57,629 nucleotides of DNA from Butyrivibrio sp. (GTDB lineage Bacteria; Bacillota; Clostridia; Lachnospirales; Lachnospiraceae): assembly GCF_017433805.1 (NCBI RefSeq), contig NZ_JAFRGN010000028.1, positions 1 to 57,629 on the forward strand. Direction: 5' to 3'. The notes below the pieces were generated by a model that was not told the DNA's origin, made no database searches, and was given only the letters and a program-made list of their open reading frames with translations. The translations under genes and the position numbers were made by a program. This document shows, in pieces, positions 16,666-26,376 of this stretch; positions within the stretch are counted from its first letter, which is position 1; each line of letters starts with the position of its first letter.

Positions 16666-17850
16666 TTACGCGGTTTCTTCGGTGTTCTCAGCAGCCTCTT
16701 CCTTATTTCCCGCAATAACCGACAGATCTTCCAAATCCTCGCGGAGGATTGTCATCATATCATCACCAGTAGGATTCTCAAGAGTTGAGATACGTCTTGC
16801 CTGGTTAGTGATGATCTCCTCGAAGAGGTTTCTAACCTCTCTTGCGTTAGCGAAGTTATCGATGTTCTCAATCTTCTTGGCTGTAATAAGAGCTCTGATC
16901 TGATGCTTAACATCCTCATCAACCTTGTAGTCGTACTTGTTACAGTTCATGTAGAAGATCTCTTCAAGCTCATCGATGTTGTAATCGGAGAACTCGATAT
17001 ACTTGTTGAATCTGGACTTGAGACCTGGGTTAGACTCTATGAACTTCTTCATAGGCTCTGTGTATCCAGCTACGATAACAACGAAGTCGTCTCTGTTATC
17101 TTCCATAGCCTTGAGGATTGTATCAATAGCCTCCTGACCAAAAGCATCATCCTTCTGAGAAAGAGCATAAGCCTCATCGATAAAGAGAACGCCACCCTTA
17201 GCCTTCTTGATCTGCTCCTGTGTCTTGATAGCTGTCTGACCAACATAGCCAGCTACAAGCCCTGATCTATCTACCTCTACAAGCTGACCCTTGGACAATA
17301 CTCCGATCTGCTTGTAAATCCTTGCGATGATTCTGGCAACAGTAGTCTTACCTGTACCAGGATTACCTGTAAATACCAGGTGAAGTGATACTGGAACTGA
17401 TTTAAGTCCCTGATCCTGTCTGGCCTTCTGAACCTTAACAAAGGCAGCCAGTTCTTTCACATCATCCTTGATAGAAGTAAGTCCTATAAGCTTATCGAGG
17501 GACTCCATCGGATCCTCTTCAGGTTCCTCAGGTTTCTCCTCTGTTTCTGATGCTGTAGTCTTGATATTAGGGTCCTTAGCAAGAAGGTCCTTGGCTTCGC
17601 CAAGTGCTGCGTTAGCATTGTCGATGGCGTTTCCAAGTGAATCAGCAGCTTCCCCAATTTTCTTTTCCTGTTCAAGCTTCTCAGGATCTTTTTCTTTAAC
17701 AGTATTCCCAGTTACATTAGATGTTCCGCTTGTTGAACCACTTGTACTGCTGCTTGATGAAAAGAAATCTCCGTAGATGCTGCCCAGAAGATTCTTCTGC
17801 ATATTTGTAATCTTATTTAGTGCTTCTAATTCTTTATCTAAGTTAGTCAT
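16666..17850 (-). CDS. CbxX/CfxQ (SpoVK-like) AAA+ ATPase
   Basis: 394 residues. A Ser/Thr-rich stretch (about 30-50) and an acidic helical region precede one AAA+ module: Walker A GNPGTGKTT near 161-169, Walker B VLFIDEAYAL near 218-227, and a sensor/arginine region with AGYTEPM, SNPGLKSRF and NAREVRNL. This is the CbxX/CfxQ group, which includes SpoVK and the EccA-type ATPases of type VII secretion; most act as remodelling chaperones. No type VII genes are nearby. Its ATG lies inside the last codons of the exported DUF5722-like gene (8-nt overlap), so its translation is coupled to that gene. The partner is unknown. Confidence 0.88.
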   Translation of the reverse strand: MTNLDKELEALNKITNMQKNLLGSIYGDFFSSSSSTSGSTSGTSNVTGNTVKEKDPEKLEQEKKIGEAADSLGNAIDNANAALGEAKDLLAKDPNIKTTASETEEKPEEPEEDPMESLDKLIGLTSIKDDVKELAAFVKVQKARQDQGLKSVPVSLHLVFTGNPGTGKTTVARIIARIYKQIGVLSKGQLVEVDRSGLVAGYVGQTAIKTQEQIKKAKGGVLFIDEAYALSQKDDAFGQEAIDTILKAMEDNRDDFVVIVAGYTEPMKKFIESNPGLKSRFNKYIEFSDYNIDELEEIFYMNCNKYDYKVDEDVKHQIRALITAKKIENIDNFANAREVRNLFEEIITNQARRISTLENPTGDDMMTILREDLEDLSVIAGNKEEAAENTEETA

Positions 17851-19498
17851 TTAAAAACCAGCCGTTTCTGGAAAGGAATGTACGGTTAGCAACCAGTGAG
17901 TTGATGTCGTAACCGATGATAGCTGAAGCCTTAGCCTTGTAAGTCTCCTGCTGAGCTGTTCCCATAGCCTTGTAGTAATCATATGCCATCTTGTGAGAAC
18001 CATCGAGATTCTTAAGTCCCTGTGCAATATGGCTCTCCATCTCGTGAGCATCATCTGTCTCTCTGAAGAGAATGAAGCTCTTGATGTATGGGTTAGTTGA
18101 AGCCATTGTGTAAGCATATGCGATAGATGCTGCCTGATACTCCTCGCCGAAGTCTGAAGTAAAGCCGATCTCTGAAAGAGAGATATCTCTTACCTTACCT
18201 GCAGGATTGAGGAATGAAGCCTGGCACATGTAATCTGTAAGAACATACAGGTTCTCCATTGTGATGTACTTACTTGTTACATCATTGCTAACATACTGAG
18301 CCTGCTGCTTCCAAGCATATGGATCAAACAAAGGTGCGTTGTAAGGGTGGATTGAAAGTCCCCAGTCTACGTTACCTTCTCTGTTCATGTAGTAGTTGAA
18401 TCTATCAAGGAAGTCCTTGGAAAGAGAACATCCAGGATTAGATTTTCTCTGCCACTCCTGATCGATTGAGTTATAAACCTTGGCGTTAGCATTAACAGCC
18501 TTGATCTCGTTGTAGAAAATACGGAATGCCTTAACATACTCACTTACGTTAAGCTCAAGGTTTGTTGAGCTCATGTAATACCATTCTGTTCTGGCATTAA
18601 CCTCATTACCAATTACCCAGTTATCAATTGTTCCATAAGCTCCGCCTGAATATCTCATAGCAAGGAAAGCTGCGATAGCCTTAAGATGCTGTGTACCGCC
18701 ATCTTCCTTGGTATTCATAGCGTAACCAGGACAAACATGAGCATCTCTTGAAAGAGGATGGATAAGGTCCGCACCAGCTTCTGTCTTGTTGTTGAGGATT
18801 GTCATTGTAAGCTGGAATCCGCTCACATGACACCAACGAACAAAGGCATCGTACTGGCCAAGAGTTGCTGGGTTAAAGTAATAATCTGTTCCATTGTAAT
18901 TAAAGAGGATTGCTCCTGGAACTGATGCATCACATACGATATCGCCCATGTAGAGGTTATAAACCATCTGAGCAACACCGAGATCCTTGAATGTAGCAGC
19001 ATCAGCATTAGTAGGAAGAATTCCCTTGATACCGTGATCATTTCTGGCAACTGTCTTGTAAGCATTGCCCTCTGGGTTTGTGATGTAGTGCTCATCACTT
19101 ACCTGAACCATTGAACCACCGCTCTTAACAGCAACCAAAAACTTTCTTGAAAGATTAGAATCGCCTGAATTATATCCAAGAGGGAAAGTAAATGTAGCAC
19201 TTGTGCCTCTGTCTGCAGTAGCAACTACCTTACCTGTTGTACCATCCTGATATACTTCATCAGCAAAAAGATAAAACTTACCATCATCTGAAGCTGGAAC
19301 TGATTTGCAGGAAACGTTGGCAACTACGTTGCCACCCTGTATTACACAAGAATTGATAGTTACTGGTCTGCCAGCAGCTTCTGCTACAACTCCTGCATTA
19401 TCAGTTACAACATGAGATGTAAAAACACCGCATGCAACTGTTGCTGCCATAGCTACTACGGCAACAAACTTCTTCATTACATTTGTTCCTTTTCTCAC
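17843..19498 (-). CDS. Exported DUF5722-like glycoside hydrolase
   Basis: About 551 residues with a signal peptide ending near AEA-AG (about residue 40). A beta-rich N-terminal region (about 45-150) leads into a TIM-barrel-like domain. NWVIGNE near residue 299 and SLSEIGF near residue 443 look like the acid/base and nucleophile Glu of clan GH-A glycosidases, and the overall pattern resembles DUF5722. It should act on an extracellular glycan, substrate unknown. I chose the GTG at 19498 (GGAGG six bases upstream); an ATG at 19477 is also possible. It lies 24 nt after the flavodiiron gene and overlaps the AAA+ gene by 8 nt. Confidence 0.72.
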   Translation of the reverse strand: MRKGTNVMKKFVAVVAMAATVACGVFTSHVVTDNAGVVAEAAGRPVTINSCVIQGGNVVANVSCKSVPASDDGKFYLFADEVYQDGTTGKVVATADRGTSATFTFPLGYNSGDSNLSRKFLVAVKSGGSMVQVSDEHYITNPEGNAYKTVARNDHGIKGILPTNADAATFKDLGVAQMVYNLYMGDIVCDASVPGAILFNYNGTDYYFNPATLGQYDAFVRWCHVSGFQLTMTILNNKTEAGADLIHPLSRDAHVCPGYAMNTKEDGGTQHLKAIAAFLAMRYSGGAYGTIDNWVIGNEVNARTEWYYMSSTNLELNVSEYVKAFRIFYNEIKAVNANAKVYNSIDQEWQRKSNPGCSLSKDFLDRFNYYMNREGNVDWGLSIHPYNAPLFDPYAWKQQAQYVSNDVTSKYITMENLYVLTDYMCQASFLNPAGKVRDISLSEIGFTSDFGEEYQAASIAYAYTMASTNPYIKSFILFRETDDAHEMESHIAQGLKNLDGSHKMAYDYYKAMGTAQQETYKAKASAIIGYDINSLVANRTFLSRNGWFLND

Positions 19499-19522
19499 AC
19501 TCAACCTCCGAAAAACTAATTT

Positions 19523-20719
19523 TTATGCCTTGACTATAGCATCCGTAAATGCTTCAAGGCTGTCAGTATCTTTTTTATGGAATGCACTTTTTATTGTAAG
19601 ACTCTCTTCGAGAATTGTCACGTTTTTAAGTGCCTGAAGTTTCTCCGTCATAAGTTTAACTGTTACAGGAGCCCATGTTCCGTTCTGTCCAAGGGCAAAA
19701 GTCCTGTTCTGAACACCAAGAGCAGCCATATCATTTAAAAAGCTCTCCATTGGCGGATAAATACCATTGTTATAGGTAGGGCACATAAGAACTAATTTCT
19801 TGCAGCGCCAAACTTCTCCAATAAGATATGAAACATCTGTACCTGATACATCATACACCTTAACACCAGCTTTTGTCTTGCCCCTTATGCTGGCTGCCAC
19901 AGCTTCTGCTGCGCTGGCTGTATGGCCGTACAAACTTCCATAGATAACTGCAATATCCTCTGTTTCAGGCTCGTAAGTACTCCATTTCTGGTACTTATCG
20001 ATAAACCACGCTATATCTTTTCTCCAAACTGGTCCATGAAGAGGAAGAAGCATCTGAATATCAAGTCCCTGCGCCTTTTTAAGGACTGCCTGAACCTGCA
20101 TTCCATACTTACCTACAATATTTGCATAGTAACGCCTTGCAGAATTAAGGAACTCTTTTTCGAAATCATAATCATCCGCAAAAAGACCTCCATCGAGCGC
20201 TCCAAAGGTTCCAAAAGCATCTGCGCAAAGAAGTGCCTTGGTCGCATCGTCATAAGCAAATAATACCTCTGGCCAGTGCACCATAGGCGCTGTCACAAAG
20301 TGGAAGGTATGGCTTCCTGTAGAAAGCGTATCCCCTTCCTTAACTTCGAGCTTATTAAAGCCTGCTGCCTCTGGGAAGAACTGCTCCATGATCTGGAAAG
20401 TCTTGGCATTACCAACAACAGTAACCTCAGGGAAAAGACCTGCAACTGTGCCGATAAGTGAGCAGTGATCCGGCTCCATATGTAAAACCACCAGATAATC
20501 CAGCTTCCTGCCATTAAGACAATCCTTGAGATTCTCAAGATACTGATCTGACACACTGATATCTGCGGTGTCAAATACAGCTGTCTTCTCATCGTCTATG
20601 AAGTAACTATTATAGGAAACCCCCTCAGGAATCGGGAAAATATTCTCAAAACGCTCAAGTCTCCTGTCACTTCCACCAATCCAAAATATTCCGTCTGTTA
20701 CTTTCTTTACTCCGTTCAC
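19523..20719 (-). CDS. FprA-type flavodiiron protein (O2/NO reductase)
   Basis: 398 residues. The N-terminal beta-lactamase-like domain has a complete diiron site: HMEPDH at 80-85, the His of APMVHWPE, the Asp of CADAFG and the His of LPLHGPVW. The C-terminal flavodoxin domain (about 253-398) begins IAVIYGSLYGHT. Such proteins reduce O2 to water, or NO to N2O, in anaerobes, fed by rubredoxin or another flavin donor. The start is a GTG at 20719 with GGAGGG seven bases upstream. A TATAAT at 20753-20758 may give it its own start, but it lies only 54 nt after the kinase gene. Confidence 0.92.
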   Translation of the reverse strand: MNGVKKVTDGIFWIGGSDRRLERFENIFPIPEGVSYNSYFIDDEKTAVFDTADISVSDQYLENLKDCLNGRKLDYLVVLHMEPDHCSLIGTVAGLFPEVTVVGNAKTFQIMEQFFPEAAGFNKLEVKEGDTLSTGSHTFHFVTAPMVHWPEVLFAYDDATKALLCADAFGTFGALDGGLFADDYDFEKEFLNSARRYYANIVGKYGMQVQAVLKKAQGLDIQMLLPLHGPVWRKDIAWFIDKYQKWSTYEPETEDIAVIYGSLYGHTASAAEAVAASIRGKTKAGVKVYDVSGTDVSYLIGEVWRCKKLVLMCPTYNNGIYPPMESFLNDMAALGVQNRTFALGQNGTWAPVTVKLMTEKLQALKNVTILEESLTIKSAFHKKDTDSLEAFTDAIVKA

Positions 20720-20773
20720 GTTTTACCCTCCATTAATAACCTATTTTCTCATATTATACGGATAAAATAAACC

Positions 20774-23700
20774 TTATTTGTTCTTAAACTCAAGGATTGT
20801 CTTCTCAACAACCTTGATATCAATAGGCTTTGTCACATGCGCATTCATTCCAGCATCAAAAGCAAGCTGCACATCATCCGCATATGCATTAGCAGTCATA
20901 GCTATGATAGGTATTCTCTGAGCCCAGTCTGTCTGGATACTTCTGATGGCAGCTGCTGCCTCATATCCGTTCATAACCGGCATCTGAATATCCATGAGGA
21001 TCATGTCATAATCGCCCTCCTTGGCCTTCTTAAACAGCTCTACAACTTCCTGTCCGTTTACGCCTCTTGTTACAGTTGCTCCGAACATATCCATTAGTTC
21101 AATAAGGATATCTGCGTTGATATCATTATCCTCCGCTGCAAGGAAGTGCATTCCTTCAAGAGGATTTGTAGGCTCCTCTTCCTTCTCGGCATTCATCTTG
21201 GTCACATCTTCAATTGCCTGCTTGAGATTCGTGACAAATACAGGCTTTTGCAGAATATCATTGCAGCCTGCTGCCTTAAGAGCATCTGCGTTCATCTCAT
21301 AATTATCAGTAACAGCAAAGATAAGGCTATTATTCTTGTTGTCCCTTGCCCTGATATTCTTAACCAGCTCCACCACCGTGGTATCATCGATAGTTTCATC
21401 AATAAGTATGAAGTCGTAGTGCTTATTATCCGAGCGCATTTCATCAACATACTTAAGTGCCTCACTTCCTGTGAAAGCCCTTGTAACATCCAGATCCTCG
21501 TTGGCATATGCCTTCCGATGTTTCTCATCTTCTGCCTTGTCTCCATTAACCACAAGCATCGTGTATATTCCATTGGCTTTCCAGAAATCGACGTCTGATT
21601 CAATAGCTTTAAGTCTTAGGTTAACAATAAAGGTACTTCCTTTGCCTTCTTCTGACTCAACCCTGATAGTACCGCCCATGAGCTCAACAAGACTCTTGGT
21701 AATAGCCATTCCAAGACCTGTTCCCTGAATGGTTTTGGTCGCCCCCTTCTCTTCGCGGGAGAATGCATCAAAGATCTTATCTTTATATTCAGGCTTCATA
21801 CCAATTCCATTATCCTTGATTGTAAAGGTAACGTTCTGGAAGCCCTCTGATGAAGATGAAGACTCAATAATAGAGAATTCAATCCTGCCACCCTCCGGAG
21901 TATATTTGATCGCATTACCCAGAATATTCATCAGGATTTCATTGATCCTCTGCTTATCTCCCATGAAGATATCATGCTGAAGGCCTCCAACAGTCACAAC
22001 ATACTCCTGGTTCTTATTCTTGGCCTGGAAGCTGATAACAGAATTAATTTCCTCCAGCAAAAGACCTATTGGCATTTCTTTAATATCCAGAGTAGTCTTA
22101 CCACTCTCGATCTTACTCATATCCAAAACATCGTTGAGCATAGATAAAAGATTCTGCGATGCAAGGCTGATCTTATGCGTATACTCTTTTACCTTCTCAG
22201 GTTCGTCTGCATGCTTGTCTATCAGAAGGTTAAAGCCTGTGATGGCATTCATAGGAGTTCTGAAATCGTGAGACATATTTGCAAGGAAGCTTGTCTTGGC
22301 CTTATTAGCTGTCTCAGCGGCATTAAGAGCTTCCTGAAGCTGATGATTTCTCTTAATCTCCTGAGTTCTGTCATAGAGCGCAATGGCAGTTCTTTTACCA
22401 CCGTCATCAATAGTAGTAACAGTAATTCCACGATAGTAGAGATGCTCACCGGTTCTTACATTTTCTAGCTGAATTTCATCCTGTATGAACGCCTCGCCAG
22501 TATCTCTGCACGTCTCAAATACATGTTCAAGCGTTATACCGTCAGTTTCCTCTGATTTATGTACTCTGTTAAGGGCTCTGATATCTTCCTTAACATCATT
22601 TAATGGAATTCCCAGCACATCCTCAACATTCGAGGTGACAAAGCTTGGAACATAACTATCTCCATCCACAACTGCCAGAATATCGTTATTTCTCTCAACC
22701 ACGAAATCGAACAGCCACTCTCTATAGTGGATATCGTTATCCTTGAGCTGAAGATCCTTCTCGTTACGCTCATTGATTTCCTGCACCATAGCATTTAGCT
22801 GACCAGCCATTCCTACCATGGCTGTGGACAACTGTCCAATCTCGTCCTTATATTTGTCTTTATCCTGAATATCAAAATTACCTTTCCTTACCTGCTCGGC
22901 CATGTCATTAAGTCTGCTGATTCTGTTACTGAATCTTCCGGCATAAAACGACGCAACAATGAATGCCAGAGCAAAAAGAACTATGGCAATTACTGTATCT
23001 GAGAGCAGAATCGACATTACATCTGCTGTAATCTCAGCTCTATCTACGTAGTAAAAGAGCTTCCAGGAATTCTCGAATGTCTTGGATGAGGACAGGAAAT
23101 AACCTTTGCCCTCAGCAAAGGCATTATTCATGAAATCAATGCCATATCCCATGGCAACTTTACAGATTTCTGTATCAAGTGCCTTATCTGCGATTCTCTT
23201 GTGGATTACAATATTTCCATCTCCATCAACAATAAGAATTCCGTTATCCAGATATCCTGTACTGCTAATAGATGAAAAGAAAGTCTCATTCTTAACTTTT
23301 AGGACAACGACACCGACCAGTTTAGATGAGCTTCCAATATCAAGAAGCGCCTTTATAACATAAACACCACCCTGTCCATCAGTAACCCACATGGTGCTAT
23401 AGTCCTGGGAGCACAGCTCATACCACTTCTTTTCCAGATCAGTCTCTGGCCTGTGCGTAAAGTCGCCAAGGTGATCTTCTGATATAAGCTCAGAATAAAT
23501 ATTTATGGATTCAATTCTCGTATCACTACTAAGGTAATACCAGATAAGAGGCTCGATATTTTTGCTTAATTCAGATGAAAGGGCATATGGATTACTGTTT
23601 GCGTGTTCAAGCGTTTTTCTAAGGTTCTCCTCATAGGTAAAAAACTTGACGATATCTGACTTTCTGTTACAGTTGCTTTCAAGCTCATTGGCAATAACAT

Positions 23701-23869
23701 CAGTATTACCTTCCATGGCAATCTGCGTTTGCTGAATCAGATTTTTTCTGGCTACAACATACATGTAAATTCCCAGAAAGACGATAGGCGTAACAATAAG
23801 CACAGCCAGTATTACCCTCAGCTGCGTTTTGATACTATATGTCCATTGTCCCTTTTCTTTTGCACCCAT
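20774..23869 (-). CDS. Hybrid sensor histidine kinase with two receiver domains
   Basis: 1031 residues. A first helix (about 18-38) and a second (about 290-312) bracket a Cache-like extracellular sensor. They are followed by HAMP (about 313-365), a PAS-like domain (about 395-510), HisKA with phospho-accepting His534 in SHDFRTPMN (Phe where Leu is usual), HATPase (about 640-755) and two receivers. Receiver 2 is canonical (LMDIQMP, Asp960). Receiver 1 has an Asp824 in FILIDET but a poorer acidic pocket. No output domain or cognate regulator gene is adjacent. The gene starts 11 nt after the stop of a solute-binding lipoprotein gene, so the lipoprotein is the likely signal carrier. Confidence 0.9.
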   Translation of the reverse strand: MGAKEKGQWTYSIKTQLRVILAVLIVTPIVFLGIYMYVVARKNLIQQTQIAMEGNTDVIANELESNCNRKSDIVKFFTYEENLRKTLEHANSNPYALSSELSKNIEPLIWYYLSSDTRIESINIYSELISEDHLGDFTHRPETDLEKKWYELCSQDYSTMWVTDGQGGVYVIKALLDIGSSSKLVGVVVLKVKNETFFSSISSTGYLDNGILIVDGDGNIVIHKRIADKALDTEICKVAMGYGIDFMNNAFAEGKGYFLSSSKTFENSWKLFYYVDRAEITADVMSILLSDTVIAIVLFALAFIVASFYAGRFSNRISRLNDMAEQVRKGNFDIQDKDKYKDEIGQLSTAMVGMAGQLNAMVQEINERNEKDLQLKDNDIHYREWLFDFVVERNNDILAVVDGDSYVPSFVTSNVEDVLGIPLNDVKEDIRALNRVHKSEETDGITLEHVFETCRDTGEAFIQDEIQLENVRTGEHLYYRGITVTTIDDGGKRTAIALYDRTQEIKRNHQLQEALNAAETANKAKTSFLANMSHDFRTPMNAITGFNLLIDKHADEPEKVKEYTHKISLASQNLLSMLNDVLDMSKIESGKTTLDIKEMPIGLLLEEINSVISFQAKNKNQEYVVTVGGLQHDIFMGDKQRINEILMNILGNAIKYTPEGGRIEFSIIESSSSSEGFQNVTFTIKDNGIGMKPEYKDKIFDAFSREEKGATKTIQGTGLGMAITKSLVELMGGTIRVESEEGKGSTFIVNLRLKAIESDVDFWKANGIYTMLVVNGDKAEDEKHRKAYANEDLDVTRAFTGSEALKYVDEMRSDNKHYDFILIDETIDDTTVVELVKNIRARDNKNNSLIFAVTDNYEMNADALKAAGCNDILQKPVFVTNLKQAIEDVTKMNAEKEEEPTNPLEGMHFLAAEDNDINADILIELMDMFGATVTRGVNGQEVVELFKKAKEGDYDMILMDIQMPVMNGYEAAAAIRSIQTDWAQRIPIIAMTANAYADDVQLAFDAGMNAHVTKPIDIKVVEKTILEFKNK

Positions 23870-23880
23870 ATACGCTCCTC

Positions 23881-25215
23881 TTAATCTTCTCTTAGAAGCT
23901 GCTTCACTTCGTCATCTATATTTTGAAATGCCACTTCTATTGTCCTTTCTCCAAGTACCACCTGTTGAAGCTCATATCCAAACTTCTCATAAATCTGACT
24001 ACTGTTATTACCCCATTGATTCCACGGCATTACTACCCTGTCTGTACTGGTAAGTGCCCTGATCTCGTCGAACTCGTCCGGATTATCAAATATTACATTT
24101 TTCAGATAGGTCTGACTTCCCTGTCTGTCAGACCACAGTGCTCTCTGTCCTTCTTCCGTTGCTATCTTGCCAACTACAGCCATAGCAAAGCCTTTATTAG
24201 GGTCAAAAGAATTAACTGCAAAGCCACAGTTACAGCCGCCTATAAGAACAGCCTTTCCTACACTGTCGCTTGAAAGAGCCATTGTTCCCAGTCTTATGTC
24301 CGGGTTCTTTTCTTTGATTCGGTTATAATCTGATAATCCGCCCAGATACAAAAAGCTCTTACCAGCTGCAAATTCCTCTATTGCTGCTGTTTCATCCATA
24401 ATACACATATCCCTTGTATATATCTTATGGATGCACATATCCTGCCATTTATGCATATATGGCCTTATTTCTTCATAAAATGTAGTCTGACCATAGGCCA
24501 TTTTGCTTCCAAACTTTTTACCCTGATCGGTATTAAAGTAACCTGATGAAAGAAGGGCAAGCGCTGTATCTGCAACCTTATCAGAATCCTTAAGACCTGC
24601 AGATAATGGTTTTATTTCCATGTTGTTTCGCATGTAATCGCACAGGTCAACAAGGCTTGAATATGACAACGGAACCTTTTGTCCGCTCTGCTCTAATATA
24701 TCTTTATTGTAAAAGAGACACTGAAAATCGCTGGTACTTGGGACCGCATATATTTTGGTTCCGTACATAAAGGCCTCTTTTCCCTTATCTGTGAAATTCT
24801 CACAGTATAGTGTCAGATCCTCGATATACCTGTTTTTAGCATGCTTTTTAGCCATAGATGGTGTCATCATAACAATCTCTGTGGCTATCTGTGACGAAAG
24901 CTCCGCATCTATTATGGATTCGTAGCTATCCTTGGATATGTATCTGTATTTAAATTTATATTTTGGGAATTCATCGGCAAGAAATGCCATGAGATTCTTG
25001 ACGCAGGATTCATCAAGCCATCCTGAAATCTCTATAGTAGAAGCAGAGTCATAGAATTCTAATTCCTCTGAAACATTGTTATCATATTCCTCTAAAATTT
25101 GCGTATACTTATCAGAGCGTGGATCTGACTCTCCGCAGCCAGATAACACGCCTACCGCCAATAAAATCGTGCTAAGCACACAGGAAAAGATATTCTTAGG
25201 TCTTTTAGTTCTCAT
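23881..25215 (-). CDS. Extracellular solute-binding lipoprotein, probable partner of the kinase
   Basis: 444 residues. A signal peptide ends in the lipobox LSGC, with Cys27 as lipid anchor. The body resembles family 1 (sugar-type) ABC solute-binding proteins: YNKDILEQSG, YSSLVDLCDYM, AFAAGKSF-like and GGCNCGFAVNS segments in the expected order. No permease or ATPase gene lies nearby; the next gene, 11 nt on, is a hybrid histidine kinase. That points to a binding protein used for sensing rather than uptake, although it could serve a distant transporter. GAGGGG precedes the ATG. Confidence 0.8.
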   Translation of the reverse strand: MRTKRPKNIFSCVLSTILLAVGVLSGCGESDPRSDKYTQILEEYDNNVSEELEFYDSASTIEISGWLDESCVKNLMAFLADEFPKYKFKYRYISKDSYESIIDAELSSQIATEIVMMTPSMAKKHAKNRYIEDLTLYCENFTDKGKEAFMYGTKIYAVPSTSDFQCLFYNKDILEQSGQKVPLSYSSLVDLCDYMRNNMEIKPLSAGLKDSDKVADTALALLSSGYFNTDQGKKFGSKMAYGQTTFYEEIRPYMHKWQDMCIHKIYTRDMCIMDETAAIEEFAAGKSFLYLGGLSDYNRIKEKNPDIRLGTMALSSDSVGKAVLIGGCNCGFAVNSFDPNKGFAMAVVGKIATEEGQRALWSDRQGSQTYLKNVIFDNPDEFDEIRALTSTDRVVMPWNQWGNNSSQIYEKFGYELQQVVLGERTIEVAFQNIDDEVKQLLRED

Positions 25216-25245
25216 ATGCCCCTCATAAGCACATTTTGTACTAAC

Positions 25246-25752
25246 TTATCGCAATAATACCTTTTTTATCTCTCCCACGTAGATCACATAATCATTAACT
25301 TCTTTCGCTTCAACCTCCGGTAAGATGCTCTCTATAAAGCCGTCCCTACCTATCTCCTTCCTATACAGTACCTTACAGACGATAACATTGTTAGCTTCCT
25401 CAATGTATGGTACCCCTTCATAATATCCCACATTGAGTCTTGCACCCTTTAATTTGTCCTCATCTTTTCCAGATACAGCTTCAAGGTACTTGATAGCACC
25501 TCGAAATTCTTCGTGATCTAAAAAACTAAGCGAGTATTCTCCAGCAGCATCAATAAGCTGCTTGGTAAAACGGTTGTTTCGGACACAGATAAAGGTAACT
25601 CTTTTGCCCCACATCTGACCAACTCCGCCATTTGATGCCGCAGTGGTATTAACCCTTGTTTCATCTCCTGCCGTTACCAGAAATTTCCTTCCGCTAAAAA
25701 CGTAAGCGCCGTTTTCAACATCCTCTGGTTTAAAGTCCTGAAATACTCGCAT
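25246..25752 (-). CDS. Flavin reductase-like FMN-binding split-barrel protein
   Basis: 168 residues from the chosen ATG. The sequence KFLVTAGDETRVNTTAASNGG followed by FICVRNNRFT is typical of flavin reductase-like split barrels that bind FMN and reduce flavins or pass electrons to partner oxidoreductases. The frame can be extended back into greA, but a perfect GGAGG stands just before the ATG at 25752, which I take as the start. It lies 28 nt after greA. Nearby flavodiiron protein makes an electron-transfer link possible; that is inference. Confidence 0.8.
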   Translation of the reverse strand: MRVFQDFKPEDVENGAYVFSGRKFLVTAGDETRVNTTAASNGGVGQMWGKRVTFICVRNNRFTKQLIDAAGEYSLSFLDHEEFRGAIKYLEAVSGKDEDKLKGARLNVGYYEGVPYIEEANNVIVCKVLYRKEIGRDGFIESILPEVEAKEVNDYVIYVGEIKKVLLR

Positions 25753-25780
25753 ATTTACCTCCGTAAATCCCGAAAAAACA

Positions 25781-26284
25781 TCAGAAATCTCTAATTCTGT
25801 CTTCTTCTGTGAGTCCTGTGTTTTCAATCTTGGTTATCGTTATTTCATAACTATAATTATCGCTTACTTTAATATTAACACGGTCTCCTACCTTATGTCC
25901 AAGTAATTGTTTGCCCAGTGGAGATTCAATACTGATGAGGCCTTTAAGGGAATTCTGCCTCATTGTGGTTACTATTTTGTAGGTTTCCTCACTGCCATCT
26001 TCTTCAATGCGAACAGTTACGGATTTATTCATTCCTACCTGATCCTCTGTTGTGTTATCATCGATAACTTTGGCAGTCTTAATCATCCTCTCAAGGAATC
26101 TTATTCTGCTCTCGTTCTGATTCTTGGCTTTTTTGGCAGCGTAATACTCGAAATTCTCAGAAAGATCTCCCTGTGCACGAGCTTCTTTTACGTGCTCGAG
26201 GAGCTCTTTTCTGACAACAACCTTGCGGTGTTCGATCTCTGCCTCCATGTCCTCAATATCTTTTCTGGTTAATTCGTTGTTCAT
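25781..26284 (-). CDS. greA: Transcription elongation factor GreA
   Basis: 167 residues. An N-terminal coiled-coil hairpin (about 1-80) contains ARAQGDLSENFEYYAAK, whose D and E residues reach the RNA polymerase active site to trigger transcript cleavage. The C-terminal FKBP-like domain contains SPLGKQLLGHKVGD. Length and layout match GreA. It rescues backtracked polymerase. GGGGGA precedes the ATG. It follows fba after a terminator-like hairpin and precedes the flavin reductase gene. Confidence 0.93.
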   Translation of the reverse strand: MNNELTRKDIEDMEAEIEHRKVVVRKELLEHVKEARAQGDLSENFEYYAAKKAKNQNESRIRFLERMIKTAKVIDDNTTEDQVGMNKSVTVRIEEDGSEETYKIVTTMRQNSLKGLISIESPLGKQLLGHKVGDRVNIKVSDNYSYEITITKIENTGLTEEDRIRDF

Positions 26285-26319
26285 TGGTGTTCCCCCATAA
26301 CAAAGTTAAGTATATATAA

Positions 26320-26353
26320 ACAGCAAAGGGCGAAGCCTTACGGCCTCGCCCCA
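26320..26353 (-). terminator. Hairpin terminator between fba and greA
   Basis: GGGCGAGGCC / GGCTTCGCCC around GTAA, then TTTGCTGTTT on the minus strand. The stem is strong but the U-tract is interrupted, so partial read-through into greA is likely. Confidence 0.65.
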
Positions 26354-26376
26354 ATTTACTCCTAAAACAAATCGCA

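Noticed and set aside
16666-17850. Type VII secretion locus around the CbxX-type ATPase
   Set aside because: No WXG100, EssC or EccB-E-like gene lies nearby.
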